A DNA stretch of 64,000 nucleotides, from assembly GCA_964463985.1 (NCBI GenBank), contig CAYXEK010000007.1, forward strand, positions 18,730-82,729, read 5' to 3'. Position 1 is the first letter of the stretch; each line of letters begins with the position of its first letter. Shown here in pieces: positions 17,745 to 26,001 of this stretch. The position numbers were made by a program, and so were the translations under genes. The notes under the pieces were generated by a model. It did not search any database. It was not told the origin of the DNA and saw only the letters and a list, made by a program, of their open reading frames with translations. The stretch comes from JAXGPF01 sp964463985. Lineage in GTDB: Bacteria > Verrucomicrobiota > Kiritimatiellia > JAAZAB01.

Positions 17745-18902
17745 ATGAATATGCACTTTCACGAACAATTTCAAAAGTTCTGTCAAAAAGGTCGGGGTGT
17801 AACCCGACTCTTCAAAACCGGGTTGTGTTTTCGTTTTGGAGGGGCGACTTCCACGTCGTCCCGGACTTTCGGAATTGGCTCTCATCCCCAGCGGAGAATA
17901 CTCATTTGCGTTAGTTTGGGGCTATGGCTGCTGGCCGCGGCGGACGTCCCGGCCCAGTGGCCGGCGCACGTCGCGGAAGTAAAAATCGCCAGTTCGTCCG
18001 ACGGTGTGGAACAACCGGCCATGTTTTACGCGCCGGCAGGAACCAATCCCATGCCCCTGCTGGTTTCGCTGCATACATGGAGCGGCAATTACCGGCAGGT
18101 CGCCGCCGCCCGCGCCAATTGGTGCCGGGCCAACCAATGGGCCTTCGTGCACCCGGATTTCCGCGGGCCGAACAAGACACCGGACGCCATGGGCTCGGAT
18201 TTGGCGGTCCAGGACATTCTCGACGCCGTAGATTACGCCAGAACCCGGACCGCCATTGACGAATCCCGGATTTACCTGGCGGGATTTTCCGGCGGCGGAC
18301 ACGCCGCCCTCCTGCTGGCCGGGCGCGCTCCAGAAATCTGGGCCGGAGTATCCGCCTGGTGCGGCATCTCCGATTTGAAAAAATGGCATGCCCAGAGCCG
18401 CGGTTACGGACGCAGCATTGAAGCCGCGGTCCGGGGCAATCCCCAGCAGGACGCCCGCGCCGCCGCGGAATGCCGGCGCCGTTCGCCGGCGGCCTGGCTG
18501 GAAAAAGCCCGCCGCATTCCAATAGATATCGCCGCAGGCATCCATGACGGCCACTCTGGCAGCGTGCCGGTCAGCCAGAGCCTGGAAGCATTCAACCTGC
18601 TGGCGGACCCGGAGGACCGGCTCGCGGAAGCGGATATTGCTTACATTGCCCGCGAACAGGCTATCCCGGACCATCTCCGGAAGGAAGGCGGGGGCCTGAT
18701 GTTAAACAAATACCAGATTCATTTCCGCCGCCAGTCGGGCAACGCGCGTATCACAATTTTTGAAGGCGGCCACCAGGGACTGGACGGCGCGGCGCTGCCA
18801 TGGCTCGCCCGGCAGCGCAGGGGCGCACCCGCAGTCTGGACCGCCGACGACCCGCCGGCGGATTTGCAAATCGGCGCGGACGCGGCCGCCACGGGAAAAT
18901 AG
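17745..18902 (+). CDS. Secreted alpha/beta hydrolase whose 5' end is a MITE-like element
   Basis: The mature enzyme has the serine-hydrolase triad: Ser in LAGFSGGGHAALLL, Asp in AAGIHDGHSG and His in FEGGHQGLDG near the C-terminus, typical of the prolyl-oligopeptidase/acetyl-xylan-esterase group. The native signal peptide appears as LICVSLGLWLLAAADVPAQ, but it lies after about 45 residues encoded by copy 2 of the cloverleaf element (17763-17881), which is open in this frame. The only in-frame ATG with a plausible site is at 17745, before the element. Either the element now provides the N-terminus, or translation begins after it at a rare start such as ATT behind CGGAG. Deacylation of glycans is a likely role. 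Confidence 0.75.
   Translation: MNMHFHEQFQKFCQKGRGVTRLFKTGLCFRFGGATSTSSRTFGIGSHPQRRILICVSLGLWLLAAADVPAQWPAHVAEVKIASSSDGVEQPAMFYAPAGTNPMPLLVSLHTWSGNYRQVAAARANWCRANQWAFVHPDFRGPNKTPDAMGSDLAVQDILDAVDYARTRTAIDESRIYLAGFSGGGHAALLLAGRAPEIWAGVSAWCGISDLKKWHAQSRGYGRSIEAAVRGNPQQDARAAAECRRRSPAAWLEKARRIPIDIAAGIHDGHSGSVPVSQSLEAFNLLADPEDRLAEADIAYIAREQAIPDHLRKEGGGLMLNKYQIHFRRQSGNARITIFEGGHQGLDGAALPWLARQRRGAPAVWTADDPPADLQIGADAAATGK
17763..17881. repeat. Cloverleaf MITE-like element, copy 2 (inside a coding region)
   Basis: This 119-bp element has ends GAACAATTTCAAAAG and CTTTCGGAATTGGCTC. It carries hairpin GTCGGG-gtgtaa-CCCGAC and hairpin GGCGACttccacGTCGTC. Flanks TCAC and TCAT differ at one base from a perfect 4-bp duplication. 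It sits between the ATG and the signal peptide of the alpha/beta hydrolase gene. Confidence 0.8.
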
Positions 18903-18937
18903 TTGCGGCGGGGGACAGGCCGCTTAACGCCCGCAAC
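18902..18937. terminator. Hairpin between convergent genes
   Basis: Arms GTTGCGG (18902-18908) and CCGCAAC (18931-18937) enclose a GC-rich loop between the convergent hydrolase and sulfatase-maturase stops. There is no T-run, so a role as terminator is uncertain. Confidence 0.3.
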
Positions 18938-20204
18938 AATGCTTGTATTTGCGGCCGCTGCCGCAGGGGCATGGCGCATTCCTGCCCAACGGAGGGCGGA
19001 CGGCATTCGCCGCCGGACCGGCGCTGATCGCCGCGGCCAGACGCCGCAGTTCCGGCACGGCATGCCGGAAAAAAACGCGCCAGCCCTCGCACAGGCGGCT
19101 GAGTTCCCCGCCGCCCGGACCGCGGTGTTTGGGGCAATCGCCCGCGCAGAATTCCAGCCAGGGGCAGGCGGCGCAGGCCGCCGCCCAGCGCTGTTTGCGC
19201 CGACCGAATTCGGCATAAAGCGGAGATTGCCGGAGTTGCGCCCAGGAAACCCCGGCTATGTTGCCCAACCGCCAACGCTGATCCACGAAAAAATCGCAGG
19301 GATACACGTCGCCGTTATGTTCAACCAGAAAGTATTGCCGGCAATCGTTTTCCATGGAACACATGCCGGCCGGCTGGCGCAAAATGCGGGCCAGGATCGA
19401 ATCAAACAGGCGGATCGAGACCCGGCCGGCATCCGGCCGCCAGCAATCAAACAACTCGCACAGGAAATCGCCCCACTCCCCGCCGGCAATGGCAAACGGC
19501 TGCCGGCCGCCCTGCGCGTCATATTCGACGCAGGGGATGAATTGCTGAAAATTAAATCCCTGTCCGCATAAATACCGGTATACCTCGGATGCCCGGCGGA
19601 CATTGGCGGCCGTAACCAGAGTGAGAATATTGAACTCCGCGCGCCGGCGGCGCAAGCAGGCGATTCCGCGCATCACCGCGGCATGCGAACCGGATGCCGG
19701 ATCCGCGCCGTGGCGGTAACGGTCGTGGATAGCAGGCGGCCCATCCAGGCTGACGCCCACCAGGAAACGGTAACTGGCCAGGTGGCCGGCAAACTCATCG
19801 TCCAACAGCGTGCCGTTGGTCTGCAACCCATTGGAAACCACCGCGCCGGCGCGGCCGTATTGCTGTTGCAGGCGCGTCACTTCCCGGAAAAAATCCACGC
19901 CCATCAGCGTGGGTTCCCCGCCCTGCCAGCCGAAAACATGCTGGGCCATGTCCAGGGCCATGTACCCTGAAATCAACCTTTCCAGCGTCGTCCGGCTCAT
20001 GCGCGGCGCCGCCGCATCCGGGTACAAAGCGGCGCGGCTCCGGTAGAAGCAATACTCGCATTGCAGATTACAGTCCGCGCCCACCGGTTTGATCAGCAGG
20101 GAAAATGACGTATTCGCCGGCGCGGCGGGCGCCGGTTTGTCAACCGCCTCCAGCGGTCCGGGTGATTGACAATTCACGGTGTTCAGTGTTAGGGGTTCAT
20201 CCAC
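18924..20204 (-). CDS. Anaerobic sulfatase-maturating enzyme (radical SAM/SPASM)
   Basis: This radical SAM enzyme converts an active-site Cys or Ser of sulfatases to formylglycine. The cluster-binding CNLQCEYC (Cys45, 49, 52 from this start) follows FSLLIKPVGAD, the typical family opening. Downstream are GWQGGEPTLMG, SNGLQTNGTLLD and the SPASM cysteines (CSMENDC, GDVYPCDFF, CAACPWLEFCAGDCP). The C-terminus ends in a zinc-binding SEC-C motif, CPCGSGRKYKHCC, which is less usual. The start is uncertain: the frame is open to a TTG at 20264, but GTG 20204 fits a promoter at 20211-20240. No sulfatase gene is in the window, so its targets lie elsewhere. Confidence 0.88.
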   Translation of the reverse strand: MDEPLTLNTVNCQSPGPLEAVDKPAPAAPANTSFSLLIKPVGADCNLQCEYCFYRSRAALYPDAAAPRMSRTTLERLISGYMALDMAQHVFGWQGGEPTLMGVDFFREVTRLQQQYGRAGAVVSNGLQTNGTLLDDEFAGHLASYRFLVGVSLDGPPAIHDRYRHGADPASGSHAAVMRGIACLRRRRAEFNILTLVTAANVRRASEVYRYLCGQGFNFQQFIPCVEYDAQGGRQPFAIAGGEWGDFLCELFDCWRPDAGRVSIRLFDSILARILRQPAGMCSMENDCRQYFLVEHNGDVYPCDFFVDQRWRLGNIAGVSWAQLRQSPLYAEFGRRKQRWAAACAACPWLEFCAGDCPKHRGPGGGELSRLCEGWRVFFRHAVPELRRLAAAISAGPAANAVRPPLGRNAPCPCGSGRKYKHCCGR

Positions 20205-20210
20205 CGTTGC

Positions 20211-20240
20211 AAAATACGCCTGGCCGGTTAAAACCGTCAA
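20211..20240 (-). promoter_or_regulatory. Putative promoter of the sulfatase-maturase gene
   Basis: On the minus strand, TTGACG (20240-20235) and TATTTT (20216-20211) are 18 bp apart. The chosen GTG start begins 6 nt after the -10, which would give a leaderless transcript. Confidence 0.4.
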
Positions 20241-20258
20241 GCAATTTATGGCAAATCC

Positions 20259-20287
20259 TTGCAAAGTCCGCGCTAAAAATGTAAATT
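20259..20287 (+). promoter_or_regulatory. Putative promoter of the DUF1846 gene
   Basis: TTGCAA (20259-20264) and TAAATT (20282-20287) are separated by 17 bp. A leader of about 65 nt with ribosome site AGGGG precedes the ATG. The promoter is divergent from and slightly overlaps the maturase region. Confidence 0.45.
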
Positions 20288-20357
20288 GCGTTTGGATTTA
20301 TTTGCCGCGTTTTGACGGCGCCGGAAGGCGCGGCCGTTTGAATATGCAGGGGACCAT

Positions 20358-21875
20358 ATGAGCAGCCGCATCGGCTTTGACAACCAGCTTTATCTCCGGG
20401 AGCAAACCCTGGCCATCCTGGAGCGCGCGGAGCATTTCGGCAAGAAACTCTACCTGGAATTCGGCGGCAAGCTGTTTTTTGACTATCACGCCGCGCGCGT
20501 CCTGCCGGGATACGATCCGAACGTCAAAATCCGCCTCCTGCGCGAATTGCGCGAAAAGGCGCAGATTCTGCTCTGCATTCACGCCGGCGCCATAGAACAG
20601 AAAAAAATGCGCGCGGACTTCGGCATCACCTACGACACCGACGCCTTGAAACTGATTGACGACCTGCGCGAATGGGAAATTGAATTGTGCGCGGTGGTGA
20701 TCACGCGCTACGACGAACAGCCCGGCGCCGTCCTTTTTAAAAACAAACTCGAACGCCGCGGCGTGCGCGTTTATACGCACCGCCCCACCCGCGGTTACCC
20801 GACGGATGTGGACCTGATTGTCAGCGAGCGCGGTTACGGCGCCAATGAATTCATCCCCACCACCAAACCGCTGGTCGTCGTCACCGGGCCCGGCCCGGGC
20901 AGCGGCAAACTGGCGACCTGCCTGAGCCAGATTTACCACGAACGGAAATACGGCGTGCAGGCCGGCTACGCCAAATTCGAGACTTTCCCCATCTGGAACC
21001 TGCCGCTCAACCATCCCGTTAACATCGCCTACGAAGCCGCCACCGCGGACTTGCAGGATATCAACATGATAGACCCGTTCCACCTGGAAGCCCGCCGCGT
21101 TACCGCCATCAATTACAACCGCGATATCGAGGCCTTCCCGATCGTCCGCAAAATCCTGCGGCATATCGCCGGGCAGGAAACCCTGTACCAGTCGCCGACA
21201 GAAATGGGCGTCAACCGCGTGGCCTGCGGCATTACCGATGACGATCTGGTGCGCGAAGCCGCCGGCGCGGAGGCGATCCGGCGCTATTTCCGCTACGCCT
21301 CGGAATACGCCATGGGGTTCGTGGACAAGCCCACCGTCGCCCGCGCCGCCCGGCTGCTGGAAACGCTGCATCTGAATCCCGAAGACCGCCCGGTCGTCCT
21401 GCCCGCCCGGCAAGCCGCGCGCGACGCGCAGACCGCCGGCAAGGGACACGACGGCATTTACTGCGGCGCCGCCATGGCCTTGCCGGACGGCACGCTGGTC
21501 ACCGGCAAAAATTCGCCCATGATGCATGCCGCTTCCAGCCTGATCCTCAATGCCGCCAAACAGCTCGCGGGCGTGCCGGACAAACTGCACATTCTTTCGC
21601 CGATCATTACCGAAGCTGTGGCCCGCCTGAAACATGACATCCTGTCCGGCCGCAACCCCAGCCTGGATCTTGACGAAACCCTGATTGCCCTCAGCATCAG
21701 CGCCACCAACAACCCCACAGCGCAATTGTGCCTGGAAAAACTCAAAGACTTGCGCGGTTGCGACGTGCACATGACCCATATCCCCACCCCGGGCGACGAA
21801 GTAGGCTTGCGCCGCCTGGGCGTACACCTGACCACCGACCCTAATTTCTCCACCAACGACCTTTACGTCGGTTGA
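20358..21875 (+). CDS. DUF1846 domain-containing protein
   Basis: This 505-residue protein matches the DUF1846 family along its whole length: GFDNQLYLREQTLAILERAEHFGKKLYLEFGGKLFFDYHAARVLPG (in part), GANEFIPTTKPLVVVTGPGPGSGKLATCLSQIYHE and INMIDPFHLEAR are the familiar blocks. The GPGPGSGK loop looks like a nucleotide-binding P-loop. The family is widespread and has solved structures, but its biochemical role is not established. It has a good AGGGGACC ribosome site, is transcribed alone, and is divergent from the sulfatase-maturase gene. A hairpin follows it at 21972-21992. Confidence 0.92.
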   Translation: MSSRIGFDNQLYLREQTLAILERAEHFGKKLYLEFGGKLFFDYHAARVLPGYDPNVKIRLLRELREKAQILLCIHAGAIEQKKMRADFGITYDTDALKLIDDLREWEIELCAVVITRYDEQPGAVLFKNKLERRGVRVYTHRPTRGYPTDVDLIVSERGYGANEFIPTTKPLVVVTGPGPGSGKLATCLSQIYHERKYGVQAGYAKFETFPIWNLPLNHPVNIAYEAATADLQDINMIDPFHLEARRVTAINYNRDIEAFPIVRKILRHIAGQETLYQSPTEMGVNRVACGITDDDLVREAAGAEAIRRYFRYASEYAMGFVDKPTVARAARLLETLHLNPEDRPVVLPARQAARDAQTAGKGHDGIYCGAAMALPDGTLVTGKNSPMMHAASSLILNAAKQLAGVPDKLHILSPIITEAVARLKHDILSGRNPSLDLDETLIALSISATNNPTAQLCLEKLKDLRGCDVHMTHIPTPGDEVGLRRLGVHLTTDPNFSTNDLYVG

Positions 21876-21971
21876 CCATTGCCCACTTTAATTCCCCAAC
21901 CCATACCTGACGCGAGCTTGCGTCTATAATCCAAATGGAGGGCGGTCAGGCCCTTGCTCACCGATTACGAA

Positions 21972-21992
21972 GGCGCGCAGGGCCTGCGCGCC
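21972..21992 (+). terminator. Strong hairpin downstream of the DUF1846 gene
   Basis: GGCGCGCAG-GGC-CTGCGCGCC is a perfect 9-bp stem with a 3-nt loop, followed by CAACCTTTTCTG, a weak T-rich stretch. It is a likely terminator, about 100 bp after the stop. The rest of 21876-22417 holds one full and one partial MITE-like element and no gene. Confidence 0.45.
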
Positions 21993-22019
21993 CAACCTTT
22001 TCTGTATATACAATTTATT

Positions 22020-22139
22020 GAGCCAATTTCAAAAGTCCTATCAAAAAGGTCGGGGTGTAACCCGACCCTCCAAAAACGGGTTGTTTTTCCATTTTGGAGG
22101 GACGACTTCCACGTCGTCCGAGACTTTTGAAATTGGCTC
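22020..22139. repeat. Cloverleaf MITE-like element, copy 3 (best preserved)
   Basis: This 120-bp element has a perfect 18-bp terminal inverted repeat, GAGCCAATTTCAAAAGTC at 22020-22037 and its complement at 22122-22139. Three internal hairpins follow in order: GGTCGGG/CCCGACC (22048-22067), CCTCCAAAA/TTTTGGAGG (about 22067-22100) and GGACGAC/GTCGTCC (22100-22119). The flanking duplication TATT is perfect (22016-22019 and 22140-22143). No protein is encoded. Confidence 0.88.
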
Positions 22140-22264
22140 TATTGATTTTGTTTCGCATGAAAAGGCCAATCATCCTTTGTCAAATACGAGAAAATGACAA
22201 ATACACTTGTTTTTTTGCTGTTGAATCGATTTTAAAAGTCAGCCTTTGCAAAAAGTATTCCGTA

Positions 22265-22318
22265 GAGCCTGTTACAAAAGCAGCGGACTACGTGGAAGTC
22301 GTCTCTCCAAAATGCGGA
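22265..22318. repeat. Partial cloverleaf element
   Basis: GAGCCTGTTACAAAAGC is a decayed terminal repeat, followed by GGACTACGTGGAAGTCGTC and CTCCAAAA, matching the left half of the element in the reverse-hairpin order. The right end is missing. Confidence 0.55.
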
Positions 22319-22379
22319 ATCAGCCATGCCTGATCCATCATGGCATAATTATTGCTTTTAAAGCTGTTTAAGGATTAAT

Positions 22380-22408
22380 TTGCCTTTTACAGACATGCGG
22401 TTTATAAT
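22380..22408 (+). promoter_or_regulatory. Promoter of the prepilin-like operon, leaderless arrangement
   Basis: TTGCCT (22380-22385) and a perfect TATAAT (22403-22408) are 17 bp apart. The first ATG of the operon starts 9 nt after the -10, and there is no Shine-Dalgarno sequence, so the mRNA should be nearly leaderless. Confidence 0.6.
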
Positions 22409-22417
22409 ATTTTCATT

Positions 22418-22840
22418 ATGAAGAAAGGTTTTACGCTGGTGGAAGTGGTAATAGCTTCAGCATTGCTGGCAATCACTATCGGAGCTTTGTTGACGGCCGT
22501 CATGACGGCGCGCCGGTCGGCGCTGGTGTCGGGCACGCGGCTGGCGGCCATGCAGGTGGCGCGCGAGCAGATGGAGACGTTGTTGAATTATCCGTTCAGC
22601 GCCGCTACGCAGTTGAGTTGGGGCGTGCATGCAATACCGCCGGTGACGCAATTGATTTACGGATCGCATGCCTCCGCCACGGGGGTGTTTTACGGTAATT
22701 ATGTCGTTTCAAGCAATGCGCAATTTTCGCCGGTACTGGTTAAAAACATCAGCCTGACGATTTTCTGGACGAATGCCGGCACGCGCTTTTCCTCCAGCGT
22801 CAACCTGCAGGGATCCATCAGCAGGCCCTTGCACCCATGA
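22418..22840 (+). CDS. Prepilin-like protein, PilV/GspI type (first trio)
   Basis: This 140-residue protein begins MKKGFTLVEVVIASALLAIT, with the classic prepilin peptidase site G|FTLVE and the +5 glutamate at the start of a single hydrophobic helix. The following TARRSALVSGTRLAAMQVAREQMETLL is typical of GspI/PilV minor pseudopilins. It would be cleaved and N-methylated by a prepilin peptidase and assembled at the tip of a type II-secretion-like or type IV-pilus-like fibre. Its stop overlaps the next start (ATGA). It is the first gene of a seven-gene plus-strand operon. Confidence 0.88.
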   Translation: MKKGFTLVEVVIASALLAITIGALLTAVMTARRSALVSGTRLAAMQVAREQMETLLNYPFSAATQLSWGVHAIPPVTQLIYGSHASATGVFYGNYVVSSNAQFSPVLVKNISLTIFWTNAGTRFSSSVNLQGSISRPLHP

Positions 22841-23472
22841 TCAATTTCAAACATTTAGCGGGCGGGGCCGGACGGGGCCGGATCGCGCCAGGGCGTTGCG
22901 CCGGCGCGCGGGGTTTTACCATGGTGGAATTGATCGTTGCCGCGGGCATTTTCAGCCTGGTGTCGGCCGCCGTCATCAGTATTTACCTGGTATGCCAAAG
23001 GGTCTGGCAAACCACTACCATGAATATTCACGCCGCGCGCGAAGTGAGCCTGGCTTTGAATAAGATAGTTTACGGGACTGGCACCAATCCCGGCATGCGC
23101 GCCGCCATCCGCGTTACGCTGCAAACCAATTGCAGCGGCTGGCGCACCGGCGCCGGTTATCCGCTGGCGGCCAACAGCACCTCGCATGGAGTCAATGCGG
23201 GGGGCACGCCGGACGGCAGCTGGCGGATGATCGTCTTGAACACCAACGGCCTCCAGTGGATTGATTACAACGCCAAGGCCAGCAACCTGGTTTTCTGGCC
23301 CATCACCAATGCCGTCAACAGCCGGCTGCCGCTCGGCAATTATATAGCCGGCGCGCAAGTCGCAACCAACCCGGGCGGCGTGAACATCAGCCTTGCGGCC
23401 CGGCGCCGGCATGGGCGGATCAGCGCCGTCTACACGGCTTCAACTTTCGTGAATTTGCGCAATCAAAATTAA
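22837..23472 (+). CDS. Prepilin-like protein, PilW/GspJ type (first trio)
   Basis: This 211-residue protein has a rather long leader of about 25 basic and glycine-rich residues, then RGFTMVELIVAAGIFSLVSAA, a prepilin cleavage site with the +5 glutamate. The region after the helix (YLVCQRVWQTTTMNIHAAREVSLALNKIV, in part) resembles PilW/GspJ, where an RE.S.AL.KI pattern is usual. The rest is a beta-rich globular domain. It starts inside the stop of the first gene and ends 8-20 bp before the third, so translation is probably coupled. Confidence 0.85.
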   Translation: MINFKHLAGGAGRGRIAPGRCAGARGFTMVELIVAAGIFSLVSAAVISIYLVCQRVWQTTTMNIHAAREVSLALNKIVYGTGTNPGMRAAIRVTLQTNCSGWRTGAGYPLAANSTSHGVNAGGTPDGSWRMIVLNTNGLQWIDYNAKASNLVFWPITNAVNSRLPLGNYIAGAQVATNPGGVNISLAARRRHGRISAVYTASTFVNLRNQN

Positions 23473-23492
23473 AAGCACGCGTGTTACATGGA

Positions 23493-25166
23493 ATGAATTC
23501 TCCATCTCAAAATTCCGGAGCGGTTTTGGTGGCGGTAGTCAGTTTTACCGCGTTGGCCGCCATTCTGGCCGCCAGCATGCTGACCGACGGCATTACGCAA
23601 ATCAGCCTGGCCCGGCGCCAGGTCGCTATGGAACAGGCCTTCTACCTGGCGGAAGGCGGCGCGGAACAGGCCGTGGCCTACATCCGCAACGGCCAATCGG
23701 TGCCCGGCGTCGTTACAGGAGAATTCGTTTTCCCCAACAATGCCACCGGCAAATTCACCGCGGTGATCGTCCAGGCATTCAATACCGCCGGCGGAGGCTC
23801 AACCGGGACCAACTCCCTGGCCGGCAGCATCAACATCAATCCCAACAATTCTTCCCAGAACGAGTTCCTGCTGGTCAAGCCCGACGGCACCACCATCACC
23901 CGCGACGACCTGCAGGGCGACACCACGGTTTACACCAGCGCGCCCTGCGTGTATTACACTGGTCCGGCGGTGATGATCCGGGTCAAACCCAAAGGCAACG
24001 GCAACCAGAACACTTTTATCGTCAACGGCGCTGTCTATCCCCTGATCAACGCCAACACTTATGACCTGGTGTCCCTGAATATGCAGGTCCAAGTGTACAA
24101 CGACGGACGCAACCAGGGTAACGGGCGAGCCAACGGACAGTGGTGGCTCGGCAGCATCGCCGGCAACGATGCGACGATCGGTGAGCAATCCGCCGCCGGC
24201 GCCGGCCCGGTCGCGCGCCAATTCACGATCTTTTCCACCGGCCGGATCGGCAGCGCCCACCGGGCAGTGATCCTGGAAGGCGTGCAGCAACAGGCCTGGT
24301 CCCGCTTCGCGTTATGGTACAACAACTCCGCGGGCCCGATCTGGATCGGCGCCGGCGAGGTTTTCAACGGGCCGGTCCACGCCAACACCATGATCTACCT
24401 CGACGGCAACCCGATCTTCAACGATTTGTTGTCTTCCACCGCGGCCTGGTGGGGGCCCGGCAGCGATTTATCCCAGGTGCAGTTCAACGGCGGCACCTGG
24501 CTGAACGCGCCGGCCGACACCATGGCCACCGTGGTGTTCAGCAACCTGCTGGCAGACGCGACGCTGACAGTCACCGGCCAGACCTACATGACCATGGCCG
24601 GCACGAACATCTTCATCACCAACACCCGGAGGGGCTGGAACAATTACCGCCTCGCCGCGCCTTCCAACGGCCTGCTTTACGTGGACACCGCCAATTACGG
24701 GGCGGGCAAAAACGGCATCATCTATCTCGGAGGGGAACTGGACGGCCGCCTGACGGTCGTGGCGGAAGACAGCATCCGGATCACCAATCATCTGACTTAC
24801 GCGGTCCACCCGACCAACGGCTCGGACGACGCCCTGGGGCTGATAGCCCAAAATGACGTCGAGGTCCGCAATAACGCGCCGGCCAACCTGAATGTTTTCG
24901 CGCACATCATCGCCTGCAACACCGACAACAGCACGTATGAAAGCGGGTTCTTCGTTCAGGATTACAGCACCCGTTACGGCTGCGGTTTCCTGAACGTCTA
25001 TGGCGGCATTGTGGAAAACAACCGCGGCGCGGTCGGCACCACCTCCGGCAGGGGGTACACCAAGAATTACACATACGACGAGCGGTTCCGCACCGCGCCG
25101 CCGCCCCATTATCCGACGGTGCTGGATATCTATCAATGGGACAATTGGAGGGAAAAAGCGTTATGA
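23493..25166 (+). CDS. PilX/GspK-like pseudopilin with beta-rich passenger (first trio)
   Basis: The 557-residue protein starts with SGAVLVAVVSFTALAAILAAS, followed by RRQVAMEQAFYLAEGGAEQAVAYI, the PilX N-terminal pattern R..Q...A.YLAE.G...A. The glycine before the helix is kept but the +5 glutamate is not, as in PilX/GspK. The remaining about 480 residues are repetitive short beta-strands rich in N and G (GPVHANTMIYLDG, GIIYLGGELDGRLTVVAEDSI), suggesting a beta-solenoid tip domain. ATG 23493 is chosen; a GTG at 23481 is also in frame. The stop overlaps the next ATG (ATGA). Confidence 0.8.
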   Translation: MNSPSQNSGAVLVAVVSFTALAAILAASMLTDGITQISLARRQVAMEQAFYLAEGGAEQAVAYIRNGQSVPGVVTGEFVFPNNATGKFTAVIVQAFNTAGGGSTGTNSLAGSININPNNSSQNEFLLVKPDGTTITRDDLQGDTTVYTSAPCVYYTGPAVMIRVKPKGNGNQNTFIVNGAVYPLINANTYDLVSLNMQVQVYNDGRNQGNGRANGQWWLGSIAGNDATIGEQSAAGAGPVARQFTIFSTGRIGSAHRAVILEGVQQQAWSRFALWYNNSAGPIWIGAGEVFNGPVHANTMIYLDGNPIFNDLLSSTAAWWGPGSDLSQVQFNGGTWLNAPADTMATVVFSNLLADATLTVTGQTYMTMAGTNIFITNTRRGWNNYRLAAPSNGLLYVDTANYGAGKNGIIYLGGELDGRLTVVAEDSIRITNHLTYAVHPTNGSDDALGLIAQNDVEVRNNAPANLNVFAHIIACNTDNSTYESGFFVQDYSTRYGCGFLNVYGGIVENNRGAVGTTSGRGYTKNYTYDERFRTAPPPHYPTVLDIYQWDNWREKAL

Positions 25167-25543
25167 ACGGCGCATTCAACGGCCGCCAACCGGACGCTCC
25201 CGCGCCGCTGATGATTATCGCGGCCGCGGTTTTGATCGCGGCAGGGGTGGGCGCGTCGGTCTGGACCTTGTGGCATACCTTGCGCGCTCCTCCCGGCGCG
25301 GCGCCGGAAGCGCTGGCGGCGGCTAAGCCGGCGCCTGCCATGCCCGCCGCGGTACCCGCCCAAGCCGCGGCCCCGGCGCGGGGCGGCGAATTCACCACCG
25401 ATTTTGAGCAGATGCGTCAGCGCGCACAAACCGCGCGGACGACGGCGGAAGTGCTGCGCCGCGCCAGGCGGGCCAACGCCAATTCCGCCTGGACCGAGGA
25501 AATGATCAAGGCCGTGGAACGCGGGGATGTAGCCATCCGCTGA
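25163..25543 (+). CDS. Small single-span membrane protein between the two pilin trios
   Basis: This 126-residue protein has one transmembrane helix at about residues 16-40 (LMIIAAAVLIAAGVGASVWTLW), an Ala/Pro-rich linker and a C-terminal charged helical segment (FEQMRQRAQTARTTAEVLRRARRAN). It lacks a prepilin cleavage motif, so it is not a pilin. The topology resembles bitopic assembly proteins such as GspC or PilP/PilN-like subunits, but the sequence does not match them. The start overlaps the previous stop and follows GGAGGG. A periplasmic coiled-coil adaptor is a guess. Confidence 0.75.
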   Translation: MNGAFNGRQPDAPAPLMIIAAAVLIAAGVGASVWTLWHTLRAPPGAAPEALAAAKPAPAMPAAVPAQAAAPARGGEFTTDFEQMRQRAQTARTTAEVLRRARRANANSAWTEEMIKAVERGDVAIR

Positions 25544-25582
25544 CGATAGGTCAGGCCGCGCGCCACAACGAACGGAAATATT

Positions 25583-25993
25583 ATGCCCGCCAAAGCGACA
25601 AGCGGATTCACCCTGGTGGAAATGATGGTAGCCGGAACGCTTTTTTTACTGTTCTGCGCGGGATTCTTCTCCGCCTACCTCGCGGCCATGGGCACGCAAA
25701 AAATGGCGGCGAATCATTATCGCGCGCTCTGCCTCGCCCGCAACCGCATTCAGCATGCGCGCGCCACGGAATACTCCAGCCTGGAATTGCTGGCGGAATC
25801 TTCCAACGCCATTGACGCCTTCGGCAATCCCGACACGGCCGGCGGTTTTCAACGCACCACGACCATTATCCCGGCAACCAATACTCCGGCGAAGATTTCA
25901 GAATTTACCGTCCAGGTATGGTACCCGGCGCACCGCGGGCGTTTAAGCGCCGCGCCGGTGGAACAATCCACCCTGATCTCCGATCCGATGTAA
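25583..25993 (+). CDS. Prepilin-like protein, PilV/GspI type (second trio)
   Basis: This 136-residue protein opens MPAKATSGFTLVEMMVAGTLF, with the prepilin site SG|FTLVE. The downstream ALCLARNRIQHARATEYSSLEL matches the PilV/GspI pattern of a helix that runs 'A...RN.I...R'. The C-terminal part is a short beta-domain (TTTIIPATNTPAKISEFTVQVWYP). It lies 40 bp after the small membrane protein and 8 bp before the next gene. It is the second PilV-like gene in this operon. Confidence 0.85.
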   Translation: MPAKATSGFTLVEMMVAGTLFLLFCAGFFSAYLAAMGTQKMAANHYRALCLARNRIQHARATEYSSLELLAESSNAIDAFGNPDTAGGFQRTTTIIPATNTPAKISEFTVQVWYPAHRGRLSAAPVEQSTLISDPM

Positions 25994-26001
25994 GTCAAAA
26001 C

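Noticed and set aside
20298..21827. Antisense open frame of 509 codons over the DUF1846 gene
   Set aside because: It has no family resemblance and no ribosome site. High GC content with strong third-position bias keeps the opposite strand open; the plus-strand gene matches DUF1846 throughout.
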